Source of the DNA: Rhodospirillales bacterium
GTDB taxonomy: Bacteria > Pseudomonadota > Alphaproteobacteria > ATCC43930 > CGMCC-115725
DNA: 6,319 nucleotides
Reading direction: 5' to 3'
Assembly (NCBI GenBank): GCA_015654725.1
Contig: JAATGI010000345.1
Coordinates: forward strand, 1-6,319
In this document: one piece after another, positions 1 to 5,821 of the stretch
Layout: each line of letters starts with the position of its first letter
Position numbering within the stretch: the first letter of the stretch is position 1
Program-made: the position numbers and the translations under genes
The notes under the pieces: model-generated
Told to the model about the DNA's origin: nothing
Database searches by the model: none
Seen by the model: the letters and a program-made list of their open reading frames with translations, nothing else

Positions 1-312
1 AACCTGATGCACAAGGCGATCGATCGCGCGCTCGCCGGCGACCGGGTGGCCTTGAAGCTCTGCATCGAGCGCATTCTGGCGCCCCGGCGCGGCGAGCGGG
101 CGCGGTTCACCCTGCCGCCTCTGGCCACGGCCGAGGACGCGGTCAAGGCGCAGGCCGCCATTGCCGCCGCTGCCGCCGAGGGCGAGCTGACGCCGGCGGA
201 GGCGCGCGACCTTGCCGCATCGGTCGGCGGTTTCCTTCACGCCCTCGATCTCCAAGATTTCGAACAACGGCTCCAGGCGCTGGAGAAAAGCAGCGCAAGG
301 AATCGAACTTGA
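1..312 (+). CDS. DUF5681-like protein, C-terminal part (5' end outside window)
   Basis: The frame is open from the first base (Asn-Leu-Met-His...) and ends at TGA 310-312, so only the last 103 residues are visible. They match what I recall of the C-terminal half of DUF5681 proteins: an 'ALAGDRVALKLCIERI' helix, then 'ApRRgeRarFtLPPL', an Ala-rich helix, 'AEGELTPAEA', and a final amphipathic helix ending 'RLQALEK'. The family's N-terminal part, rich in Gly/Pro/Arg ('GNPxGRPxG'), lies upstream and cannot be checked. The molecular function of DUF5681 is not known to me; members are numerous in alphaproteobacteria and some lie in phage-like or mobile regions, but nothing here shows a mobile context. 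The Met at position 7 is internal, not the start. The family call is from remembered sequence pattern and is fairly secure; no function is claimed. Confidence 0.75.
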   Translation, partial: NLMHKAIDRALAGDRVALKLCIERILAPRRGERARFTLPPLATAEDAVKAQAAIAAAAAEGELTPAEARDLAASVGGFLHALDLQDFEQRLQALEKSSARNRT

Positions 313-418
313 CGGATGCCCCCGTGCTCCGGGAGCCTCGCGGCGGTTTGAATTGCGGTGAGGTGCATCCGGGCCTATCTCTCAGTCGTAGTGTTGGTGG
401 GCGCGATGGCGCGGAAGT

Positions 419-424
419 GGAGAG
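419..424 (+). promoter_or_regulatory. Ribosome binding site deciding the msrP start
   Basis: GGAGAG lies 4 nt (GGAG core 6 nt) before ATG 429. This supports ATG 429 (or the GTG codon just before it, at 426) as the msrP start. The alternative, the open frame reaching back to TTG 309, would overlap the previous gene's stop codon and add 40 residues that do not look like a Tat leader. Confidence 0.6.
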
Positions 425-428
425 CGTG

Positions 429-1412
429 ATGCTGGTCAAATCGAAGCGCGGCTGGGAATTGCCGGAGCGTGACGCGACGCCCGAAAGCACCTATGCCAAC
501 CGCCGCCAGCTATTGCGGGCGATGGGCGCGGGCGCGCTTCTGGCGGCGAGCGCCGTGCCGGTCGCGTCGGCCTTCGCCGATGACCCGGCCGGCGGCGACA
601 AGGACGATCCCTCGGCCAAGCTCTATCCGGTGAAGCGCAACGACAAATACAAGCTCGACCGGCCGATCACCGACGCCAAATATTCGACCGATTACAACAA
701 TTTCTATGAATTCAGCACCGACAAGGAATTGGTGGCGGCGGCGCAGGCGCTGCCGATCCGGCCCTGGACCATCACGGTCGATGGCATGGTGGAAAAGCCG
801 TTCCAGATCGGCATCGACGATCTGCTCGCCAAGATGCAGCTCGAGGAGCGGCTCTACCGCCATCGCTGCGTCGAGGCCTGGTCGATGGCGGTGCCGTGGA
901 GCGGCTTTCCCTTGAAGGATTTCGTCGCCCTCGCCAAGCCCCTCGGCGGCGCCAAATTTATCCGCTTCGAGACCTTCATGGACCCCAAGGTCGCCGACGG
1001 CCAGAACCAGCCCTTTTATCCCTGGCCCTATATCGAAGGCTTGACCATGGCCGAGGCCACCAACGAGCTCGCCTTCATGGTCACCGGCATGTATGGCAAG
1101 CCGGTGCCGAAACAAGACGGCGCGCCGATCCGGGTCGTGCTGCCGTGGAAATATGGCTTCAAGTCCGGCAAGTCGATCGTCAAGGTTAGTTTCACCGACA
1201 AGCAGCCGCGCACCTTCTGGCAGGATTTGCAGGAAAGCGACTATGGCTTCTGGGCCAACGTCAATCCGGCGGTGCCGCATCCGCGCTGGAGCCAGGCCAC
1301 CGAACGGGTACTCGGCACCGATGAACGCGTGCCGACGCAAATCTGGAACGGCTATGGCGAGTATGTCGCCCAGCTCTACGATGGCTTGAAGAGCGAGCGC
1401 CTGTTCGCGTGA
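429..1412 (+). CDS. msrP: Periplasmic protein-methionine-sulfoxide reductase, catalytic molybdopterin subunit MsrP
   Basis: Reduces methionine sulfoxide in oxidised periplasmic proteins with a mononuclear molybdopterin cofactor; electrons normally come from the quinone pool through the haem membrane protein MsrQ. The 327-residue length fits the family (E. coli MsrP is about 334). A twin-arginine leader is visible: Arg25-Arg26 in 'NRRQLLRAMG', a hydrophobic stretch at about 31-46, and a likely cleavage near 'ASAFA' (46-50). The 'YNNFYEF' motif is at 89-95. Cys147 in 'RHRCVEAW' is the expected molybdenum ligand, corresponding to precursor Cys146 of E. coli. 'PWKYGFKSGKSIV' and 'NVNPAVPHPRWSQATER' near the C-terminus are family hallmarks. 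The start is chosen by the SD at 419 and the leader position. The 116 nt upstream (313-428) shows no convincing promoter. No msrQ follows within the window, where many proteobacteria carry it next door. Sure of the family. Confidence 0.96.
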   Translation: MLVKSKRGWELPERDATPESTYANRRQLLRAMGAGALLAASAVPVASAFADDPAGGDKDDPSAKLYPVKRNDKYKLDRPITDAKYSTDYNNFYEFSTDKELVAAAQALPIRPWTITVDGMVEKPFQIGIDDLLAKMQLEERLYRHRCVEAWSMAVPWSGFPLKDFVALAKPLGGAKFIRFETFMDPKVADGQNQPFYPWPYIEGLTMAEATNELAFMVTGMYGKPVPKQDGAPIRVVLPWKYGFKSGKSIVKVSFTDKQPRTFWQDLQESDYGFWANVNPAVPHPRWSQATERVLGTDERVPTQIWNGYGEYVAQLYDGLKSERLFA

Positions 1413-1448
1413 AATCTCATTTTTCTCAATGATTTATGTCACTGCGGC

Positions 1449-1468
1449 CGGCGCCGCGGTCGGCGCCG
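1449..1468 (+). terminator. Strong GC hairpin after msrP, possible terminator or 3' stabiliser
   Basis: The 8-mer CGGCGCCG (1449-1456) is repeated at 1461-1468. Because it is its own reverse complement, the two copies form a perfect 8-bp stem with a CGGT loop, 36 nt after the msrP stop. No T-tract follows (the next bases are C-rich), so it is not a classical intrinsic terminator. It could still stall polymerase or protect the 3' end of the msrP transcript, or it may be chance in GC-rich DNA. The rest of 1413-1581 has an AT-richer patch just after msrP (1411-1440) and no convincing promoter. Confidence 0.35.
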
Positions 1469-1570
1469 CCACCCCGCCGTCGCACGTCGATCTCGGCACG
1501 CCGGTTTCGGAGTAGTCGCCGCCCGGCTATTGTGATTATGTTGACGGGCTAAAGCGGTCGTTGCCGTACC

Positions 1571-1575
1571 GGAGG
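1571..1575 (+). promoter_or_regulatory. Ribosome binding site deciding the start of the small exported protein
   Basis: GGAGG is a full Shine-Dalgarno core, 6 nt before GTG 1582 and 9 nt before TTG 1585. It lies inside the longer frame that begins at TTG 1561, so it argues for the internal GTG start and a 122-residue product. Confidence 0.65.
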
Positions 1576-1581
1576 CCCATC

Positions 1582-1950
1582 GTGTTGGCGTATCGCTTCG
1601 CGGTTATCGGAGCGGGGTTGGGGGCGTGGATGTTCGCGGGCGGCGGCGCCTTGGCGCTGACCCGCGATGGCGCCGGCGTTCCGGCCGGCGATGGCCGGGC
1701 GTTCATCGAAAGCAAGGGCATCGTCGGTTTCGGCTTCGGCCTCGGGCCGTGGTGGGGACCGAACGAGTATTATCCGCCGCCGGCCTATTATTATCCGCCG
1801 CCGGTCGATGCGGTGCCGCCGCCGCCCGGCCCGGCCGTCTCGAACGGCTGCCGCGAATTTCAATCGACGGTGATCGTCGACGGCCAGCCGCGGATGTCCA
1901 AGGGTCTGGCCTGTCCGCAGGCCGACGGCACCTGGCGCATCGTTCAGTAA
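1582..1950 (+). CDS. Small exported protein with Tyr/Pro-rich middle and two-Cys C-terminal motif
   Basis: Predicted to be secreted, function unknown. With the GTG start chosen from the SD at 1571 it has 122 residues. Residues 1-25 look like a Sec signal peptide: short N-region 'MLAYR', hydrophobic 6-25, likely cleavage after Ala23 or Ala25. Then comes a Gly/aromatic stretch 'GFGFGLGPWWGP' (49-60), a Tyr/Pro segment (63-84), and a C-terminal motif, Cys90-Arg-Glu-Phe-Gln ... Val-Asp-Gly ... Gly-Leu-Ala-Cys111 ... Gly-Thr-Trp-Arg-Ile-Val (90-121). From memory, that last motif resembles the tail of alphaproteobacterial 17-kDa surface-antigen-like and other small envelope proteins ('CREYQ...GTACRQPDGSW'). 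The two cysteines could form a disulphide in the periplasm. No lipobox Cys is seen, so a lipoprotein is unlikely. It converges with the LysR gene, with 10 nt between stop codons. Confidence 0.75.
   Translation: MLAYRFAVIGAGLGAWMFAGGGALALTRDGAGVPAGDGRAFIESKGIVGFGFGLGPWWGPNEYYPPPAYYYPPPVDAVPPPPGPAVSNGCREFQSTVIVDGQPRMSKGLACPQADGTWRIVQ
1768..1804 (+). repeat. In-frame 16-bp direct repeat coding Tyr-Tyr-Pro-Pro-Pro
   Basis: TATTATCCGCCGCCGG occurs at 1768-1783 and again at 1789-1804, exact, with a 21-bp (7-codon) period. It encodes two copies of YYPPP followed by Ala and Val, inside the small exported protein. A third looser Pro run (VPPPPGP) follows. This kind of repeat can gain or lose units by slippage without breaking the frame. 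Confidence 0.8.
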
Positions 1951-1960
1951 CGCACCGGGA

Positions 1961-2863
1961 TCAGGCGTTTTTCGCTTCGGCGACCTTGCGCACCAGAAAG
2001 TCGCGGAACACGGCGATGCGCTTCGAGGAGCGCAACTCCTCGGGATAGACGAAATAGGCTTCGCCCTCCGGCCCTTGCACTTCCGGCAGAACGCGCACCA
2101 GCCCGTCGGCGTCGCCGGCCATGAAATCCGGCACCGCGCCCAGCCCCAGGCCGCTCTGCACCGCCCGCAGAATGGCATGGGCATTGTTGACCGACAGGAT
2201 CGGGCGGCGTTCCTGGCCGGGCTTTAGTCCGGCTTCCAACAGCCAATTGATGTTGCGCACCGGCGGCCGGCCGTCCTCGCCATAGATGATGACGCGATGG
2301 CGGTTGAGGTCCTCGACCTTTTTCGGGTTGCCGTGGCGCTTCACATAATCCGGCGAGGCGTAGATGTGATAGCGCACCGACATGAGGTGACGCTGGACCA
2401 GATCGGGCTGGCGCGGCGGCTGCATGCGAATCGCGACATCGGCCTCGCGCATCGAGAGATCGAGCTCGCTGTCATCGACCACCAGGCTGACCTGAATTTC
2501 CGGATAGAGATCGAGGAATTCGCGGATGCGCGGCGTCAGCCAGCCCGAGCCGAACGATACCGTGGTGGTGACTTTGAGCGGCCCGCGCGGCCGGTCCTTC
2601 GATTCGGTCAGCATCGCCTCGGTCATGGCGAGCTTGCCGAATACCTCGCGGGCGGTGCGATACAGCAGATCGCCTTGCTCGGTCAGGATCAGGCCGCGGG
2701 CATGGCGATGGAACAGCGGCACGGACAGACTCTCTTCGAGCGCGCTGATCTGCCGGCTTACCGCCGACTGGCTGAGATTGAGCGTCTCGCCGGCATGGGT
2801 GAAGCTGCCGGCCTCGGCGACGGCGTGAAACACCCGCAACTTGTCCCAATCCATCGCCGCCAT
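1961..2863 (-). CDS. LysR-family transcriptional regulator, LsrB/VtlR-like
   Basis: A 300-residue LysR-type DNA-binding regulator. The N-terminal winged helix-turn-helix spans about residues 8-65 ('FTHAGETLNLSQSAVSRQISALEESL', then 'PLFHRHARGLILTEQG'). A linker helix follows, and the effector-binding domain runs from about 92 ('PLKVTTTVSFGSGWLTPRIREFLDLYPEI') to the end. This wording closely matches, from memory, LsrB of Sinorhizobium and VtlR of Brucella, which control oxidative-stress, envelope or small-RNA genes; direct orthology is inferred. The trxB stop TAA ends 1 nt before ATG 2863, so the two are co-transcribed and probably translationally coupled. ATG 2863 has GGCGGA 5 nt upstream, but ATG 2854 (start 'MDWDKLRVF') is the start I recall in homologues and would give 297 residues. 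There is no cysteine anywhere in the protein. The target genes and effector cannot be told from sequence. Confidence 0.93.
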   Translation of the reverse strand: MAAMDWDKLRVFHAVAEAGSFTHAGETLNLSQSAVSRQISALEESLSVPLFHRHARGLILTEQGDLLYRTAREVFGKLAMTEAMLTESKDRPRGPLKVTTTVSFGSGWLTPRIREFLDLYPEIQVSLVVDDSELDLSMREADVAIRMQPPRQPDLVQRHLMSVRYHIYASPDYVKRHGNPKKVEDLNRHRVIIYGEDGRPPVRNINWLLEAGLKPGQERRPILSVNNAHAILRAVQSGLGLGAVPDFMAGDADGLVRVLPEVQGPEGEAYFVYPEELRSSKRIAVFRDFLVRKVAEAKNA

Positions 2864-2864
2864 G

Positions 2865-3845
2865 TTATTCCGCCGCCTTTAGCGCCGAGGTTGCTTCGAC
2901 ATGGCCGAGAAAGCGCTCGGCTTCGAGTGCCGCCATGCAGCCCATGCCGGCCGCCGTCACCGCCTGGCGAAACACTCTGTCGCGCACATCGCCCGCCGCG
3001 AACACGCCGGGGATCGCGGTCGCCGTCGAATCAGGCGCGGTGACGATATAACCGTCCGGATCGAGCGCGAGCTGGTCCTTGAACAGGCCGGTCGAAGGAT
3101 CATGGCCGATGGCGACGAAAAAGCCCTCGCACGGCACGGTGCTGACGGCACCGGAATGAATTTCGCGAACCCGCAGGCCCGTGACCCGCGGCGGCGGTCC
3201 CGCCTCGCCCCGCACTTCCTCGACCGCGCTGTTCCAGATCACGCTGATCTTGGGATTGGCGAACAGCCGCGCCTGGTTGGTCTTGTCGGCGCGCAAGGAA
3301 TCGCGGCGGTGGATCAGCGTGACGCGGCTCGCGTGATGGGTGAGATACAGCGCTTCCTCGGCCGCGGTATTGCGGCCGCCGACCACCGCCACTTCCTTGC
3401 CGCGGAAAAAGAACCCGTCGCAGGTGGCGCAGGCCGAGACGCCATAGCCGCGATAATCGGCCTCGCCCGGAATCCCGAGCCAGCGCGCTTCGGCGCCGGT
3501 GCAAATGGCGACGGTCTCGCCTTCATAGAGGTCGCCGGAATCGCCGCGCGCCACGAACGGCCGGCGCTTCAAATCGATCGCCACGATCATATCGTTGACC
3601 AGCGTGGCGCCGACATGCTCGGCCTGGGCGCGCATCTGCTCCATCAGCTCCGGTCCCATAATGGTGGGGAAGCCCGGATAATTCTCGACCTCGGTGGTGA
3701 TGGTGAGCTGCCCGCCCGGGGTCAGGCCCGCGACTAGGATCGGCGCGAGATTGGCGCGCGCGCCATAGATCGCGGCGGTGTAGCCCGCCGGGCCCGACCC
3801 GACGATCAGGAGCTTGGTGCGATGAATGCGCGACTGAACCGACAT
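2865..3845 (-). CDS. trxB: Thioredoxin reductase (NADPH, FAD)
   Basis: Transfers electrons from NADPH through FAD to oxidised thioredoxin in the cytoplasm. At 326 residues it has the usual low-molecular-weight TrxB length. In order: FAD-binding 'GSGPAGYTAAIYGARANL' (16-33), 'TPGGQLTITTEVENYPGFP' (42-60), redox-active Cys139-Ala-Thr-Cys142 followed by Asp143, the NADPH-domain motif 'VVGGRNTAAEEALYL' (154-168), the NADPH 2'-phosphate-binding 'HRRDSLRADK' (179-188), 'GHDPSTGLF', and the C-terminal FAD motif 'GVFAAGD' (280-286) with 'RQAVTAAGMGCMAALEAERFL'. Oddity: the second glycine of the GxGxxA motif is Arg158 (codon CGC) where E. coli has Gly. The gene starts 10 nt after the stop of the upstream 633-aa gene, with only a weak GGCGG-like SD, and is followed after 1 nt by the LysR gene, suggesting one transcript for all three. 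TrxB identity is secure because both redox cysteines and the HRRD...R residues are intact. Confidence 0.95.
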   Translation of the reverse strand: MSVQSRIHRTKLLIVGSGPAGYTAAIYGARANLAPILVAGLTPGGQLTITTEVENYPGFPTIMGPELMEQMRAQAEHVGATLVNDMIVAIDLKRRPFVARGDSGDLYEGETVAICTGAEARWLGIPGEADYRGYGVSACATCDGFFFRGKEVAVVGGRNTAAEEALYLTHHASRVTLIHRRDSLRADKTNQARLFANPKISVIWNSAVEEVRGEAGPPPRVTGLRVREIHSGAVSTVPCEGFFVAIGHDPSTGLFKDQLALDPDGYIVTAPDSTATAIPGVFAAGDVRDRVFRQAVTAAGMGCMAALEAERFLGHVEATSALKAAE

Positions 3846-3855
3846 GGCGCCGCCG

Positions 3856-5757
3856 TCAAAAGCCGAACATGTGATCGAGGCTGAATTCCCCCTTCGATCC
3901 GATCAACCCATGATAGCCGAAAAGCCGGCAGGTCGCGTCCCGAATCACGACGAATCCGCCCGACTCGGCCCGGCGTCGCGAGGCTTCGTCGAACATCTCG
4001 CTATAGCGGCAAAACCATGAGCCGGAACAGGGAATGGCGATGCGCCGGCGCGCCAGCTCGCCGCCCGCCCGGTCATGCAGAACGAGTTCGGTCGTGCTCA
4101 TTGCATGCCACGGCGTGGAGGCCGGGTAGATCAAATGGCACAGCGTGTCGTAGGGCGCGTCGCCGAGCCGCAGATAGAGCCGCGTCGACAGGCCGGGCGG
4201 CCGCCCGGAATAGGATTGCGGCTCGTCCTTATAGACCAGCGGCGTGTTGAAGATATGGGCGCCGAAGCTTGAATCCGCCTCGTGGCCGCTGGCGCGATGC
4301 CGGTAGCGGAACAGCGCGTGAAGCCAGCCATCGCCCTCGCCGCCGTCGCTGAAATCATAGACCAGCTCGAAATGGCCGAAGCCCGAGGGCAGCGCGGCGC
4401 CGTCGATCGAATCGTCGATATCGATCGCGGTCGCTTGCGACCGAGCGATCCGGCCCAGGGTCCGACGCGCCACCTCGGCGCCCGAGGCGTCATAAATGAG
4501 CAGCGCCAGCGGCAATTCGTGTTGGCCGCGCGCCATCGGCGTCGGCAGCGCGGTCGAGCGCCAAGTCTCGCGCGGCAGGATCGGCGCCGGGAGCAGGAAA
4601 CCCTTGCCGAGAAGATTGCCGAGTTCCGCGAGCTTCGGATCGGGCCTCAAATCGGTGCGCTCGACATTGACATGGGCGATGCGGCGCTTGCCGGCGCGCT
4701 CGATCTCATAGCGCGGTCGGACAAAATATTTGCCGGCATTTATCTCGAATTGTCGGGGCCAGCGCGCCTCGGGCCACAGCGATGCGACATCAAGCGCGTA
4801 ACTGGCGAAGGGCGCGATGGCGCGGTCGAGCGCGCGCGATTCATCCTCGCCCATGAGATTGAGCGACACCGCGCCGGCGGGAATGGCGCAGGGCAGGCTG
4901 TTCTGAATCCACAGCGTCACCCTCTCGTCGTCGGCGGGCGCCGGGAGGCCGGCATAGAATTCGGCGGGCCAGGAATTGGCGTCATGGGTGGCGGACAGGC
5001 TGCACGGCACGCGGTCGGTGAAGGTATCGAGCGCGTATTTGACGACATCGTGCCCGGCGACGCCGATCGCATGCAGAAACAATTGGCCGGAAAATTCAGG
5101 CAAGCCGAAGCGCGCGCGCAGCTCGCGGCTGTCGATGCCAATGGCGCCGTTGGGTGCCACCTCCTCGCGCCATTGCGCCAACACGCTGCCATCGCCGTCG
5201 AACAACATCAGCTGCAACGACACCTCGCGCGCGCCATAGCCGGTCCAGTAATTGGCGGTGGCGAGCCGCGTGTGATGGCCGCCGGCATCGCGAAAGAACG
5301 CGAAGTTGGTGGCGAAATTGACGGTGTCGAGATAGCGCGTCGTGTTGGCGAGATGGGAGTCGGGCAGGCGGATCGCGTCGAGGCTGAACAGGGCGGCGCC
5401 CGCGGGTGCCAGCGGCGCCACCTTGTCGATGAGGCGCTTCGCGTCGAAGGCGGCGATGAACACCGCGCGCGCGCGCGACGAAACCAGTTCCGTGACCGGC
5501 TGGGCCGCGTGGCCCAGGATCGAGCGGCCGATCGCGGTCAAGTCTTGGACGAAAATCCCCGCCAGATTGAGCCGCTTCAGATCGTGAATTTCGCCGAGCG
5601 CCTCGACCGCGCCGTCGGGATCGACTATGGCGATGGGCTGATCGGCGAGTTTGTCGATCAGGGCCGTCATCGCGCGCGCCGCCACGGGATGCGTCACGGC
5701 CTTGAAGAAGGCGTTGCCGCCCTTGAGGTTGCTGAAGGTTTCGATGCTGAGAGCCAT
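3856..5757 (-). CDS. Unknown 633-residue protein, apparently built of repeated beta-rich modules
   Basis: I cannot assign a name or function. With ATG 5757 the product is 633 residues; TTG 5793 would add 12, but it sits inside an inverted repeat and has no better SD. There is no signal peptide or membrane segment, so it is probably cytoplasmic. Residues 1-80 look mixed and partly helical ('FSNLKGGNAFFKAVTHP'). From about 145 on, about four similar modules can be made out. Three share a strand pattern 'L-x-L-x-x-x-D-x-x-G' (181-190, 417-426, 557-566), a later Gly-rich strand pair, and a His near the module end: THDAN (His258), AHVN (His362), AHIFN (His501), GYH (His616). The module at about 278-368 is the most diverged. 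Striking segments are 'LVYDFSDGGEGDGWLHALF' (465-483) and 'SGRPPGLSTRLYLRLG' (517-532). It lies 10 nt upstream of trxB, so it is probably in its operon. Normal codon use and length argue for a genuine, conserved gene. Confidence 0.85.
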   Translation of the reverse strand: MALSIETFSNLKGGNAFFKAVTHPVAARAMTALIDKLADQPIAIVDPDGAVEALGEIHDLKRLNLAGIFVQDLTAIGRSILGHAAQPVTELVSSRARAVFIAAFDAKRLIDKVAPLAPAGAALFSLDAIRLPDSHLANTTRYLDTVNFATNFAFFRDAGGHHTRLATANYWTGYGAREVSLQLMLFDGDGSVLAQWREEVAPNGAIGIDSRELRARFGLPEFSGQLFLHAIGVAGHDVVKYALDTFTDRVPCSLSATHDANSWPAEFYAGLPAPADDERVTLWIQNSLPCAIPAGAVSLNLMGEDESRALDRAIAPFASYALDVASLWPEARWPRQFEINAGKYFVRPRYEIERAGKRRIAHVNVERTDLRPDPKLAELGNLLGKGFLLPAPILPRETWRSTALPTPMARGQHELPLALLIYDASGAEVARRTLGRIARSQATAIDIDDSIDGAALPSGFGHFELVYDFSDGGEGDGWLHALFRYRHRASGHEADSSFGAHIFNTPLVYKDEPQSYSGRPPGLSTRLYLRLGDAPYDTLCHLIYPASTPWHAMSTTELVLHDRAGGELARRRIAIPCSGSWFCRYSEMFDEASRRRAESGGFVVIRDATCRLFGYHGLIGSKGEFSLDHMFGF

Positions 5758-5787
5758 GGCGGGCCGGAATTTTCCGTTGCCATGACT

Positions 5788-5812
5788 TAGCAATCAAGCC
5801 GCGCGATTGCTA
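5788..5812. repeat. Perfect 8-bp inverted repeat, candidate operator or leader hairpin
   Basis: TAGCAATC (5788-5795), a 9-nt GC-rich spacer, and GATTGCTA (5805-5812) form an exact dyad. It lies in the 64-nt gap between the TPR gene stop and ATG 5757, centred about 43 nt upstream of that ATG. The arms are AT-richer than the surroundings. No T-run follows in the direction of transcription, so a simple terminator is unlikely. A dimeric regulator's operator or a weak leader hairpin fits better; which one is not shown. Confidence 0.45.
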
Positions 5813-5821
5813 GAGGCGGTC

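Noticed and set aside
309..428. Upstream extension of msrP to TTG 309
   Set aside because: The extra 40 residues overlap the preceding stop codon, lack an SD, and would bury the Tat leader far from the N-terminus.
510..1340. 276-residue minus-strand frame opposite msrP
   Set aside because: MsrP is certain on the plus strand, and the opposite frame has low-complexity Arg/Gly/His composition without motifs.
1429..1515. 28-codon ATG frame between msrP and the small exported gene
   Set aside because: It lacks a convincing ribosome binding site, runs through the GC hairpin, and its Ala/Gly/Pro-rich product shows no recognisable pattern. It could be a remnant but cannot be supported.
1541..1569. 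TTGACG with a downstream hexamer as a promoter for the small exported gene
   Set aside because: The -35-like TTGACG is good, but no acceptable -10 hexamer occurs at 16-18 nt; the candidate CCGTAC is poor.
1949..1972. AACGC...GCGTT with a T-run as a terminator between the converging genes
   Set aside because: The stem has only 5 bp with an 11-nt loop and lies mostly inside the LysR coding end; too weak to call.
2297..3737. Plus-strand frames (248 and 278 residues) opposite the LysR and trxB genes
   Set aside because: Both opposite-strand genes are clearly recognised by motifs; the plus-strand products show no family pattern and are shadows.
5463..5477. Alternating CG run as possible Z-DNA or simple repeat
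   Set aside because: It is short, lies within coding sequence, and encodes ordinary Arg-Ala codons in GC-rich DNA.
4282..5790. 502-residue plus-strand open frame opposite the 633-aa gene
   Set aside because: It is an antisense shadow: its translation is rich in Arg, Ala, Gly and Glu with no domain pattern, while the minus strand reads as a structured protein with motifs. GC-rich DNA routinely gives such frames.
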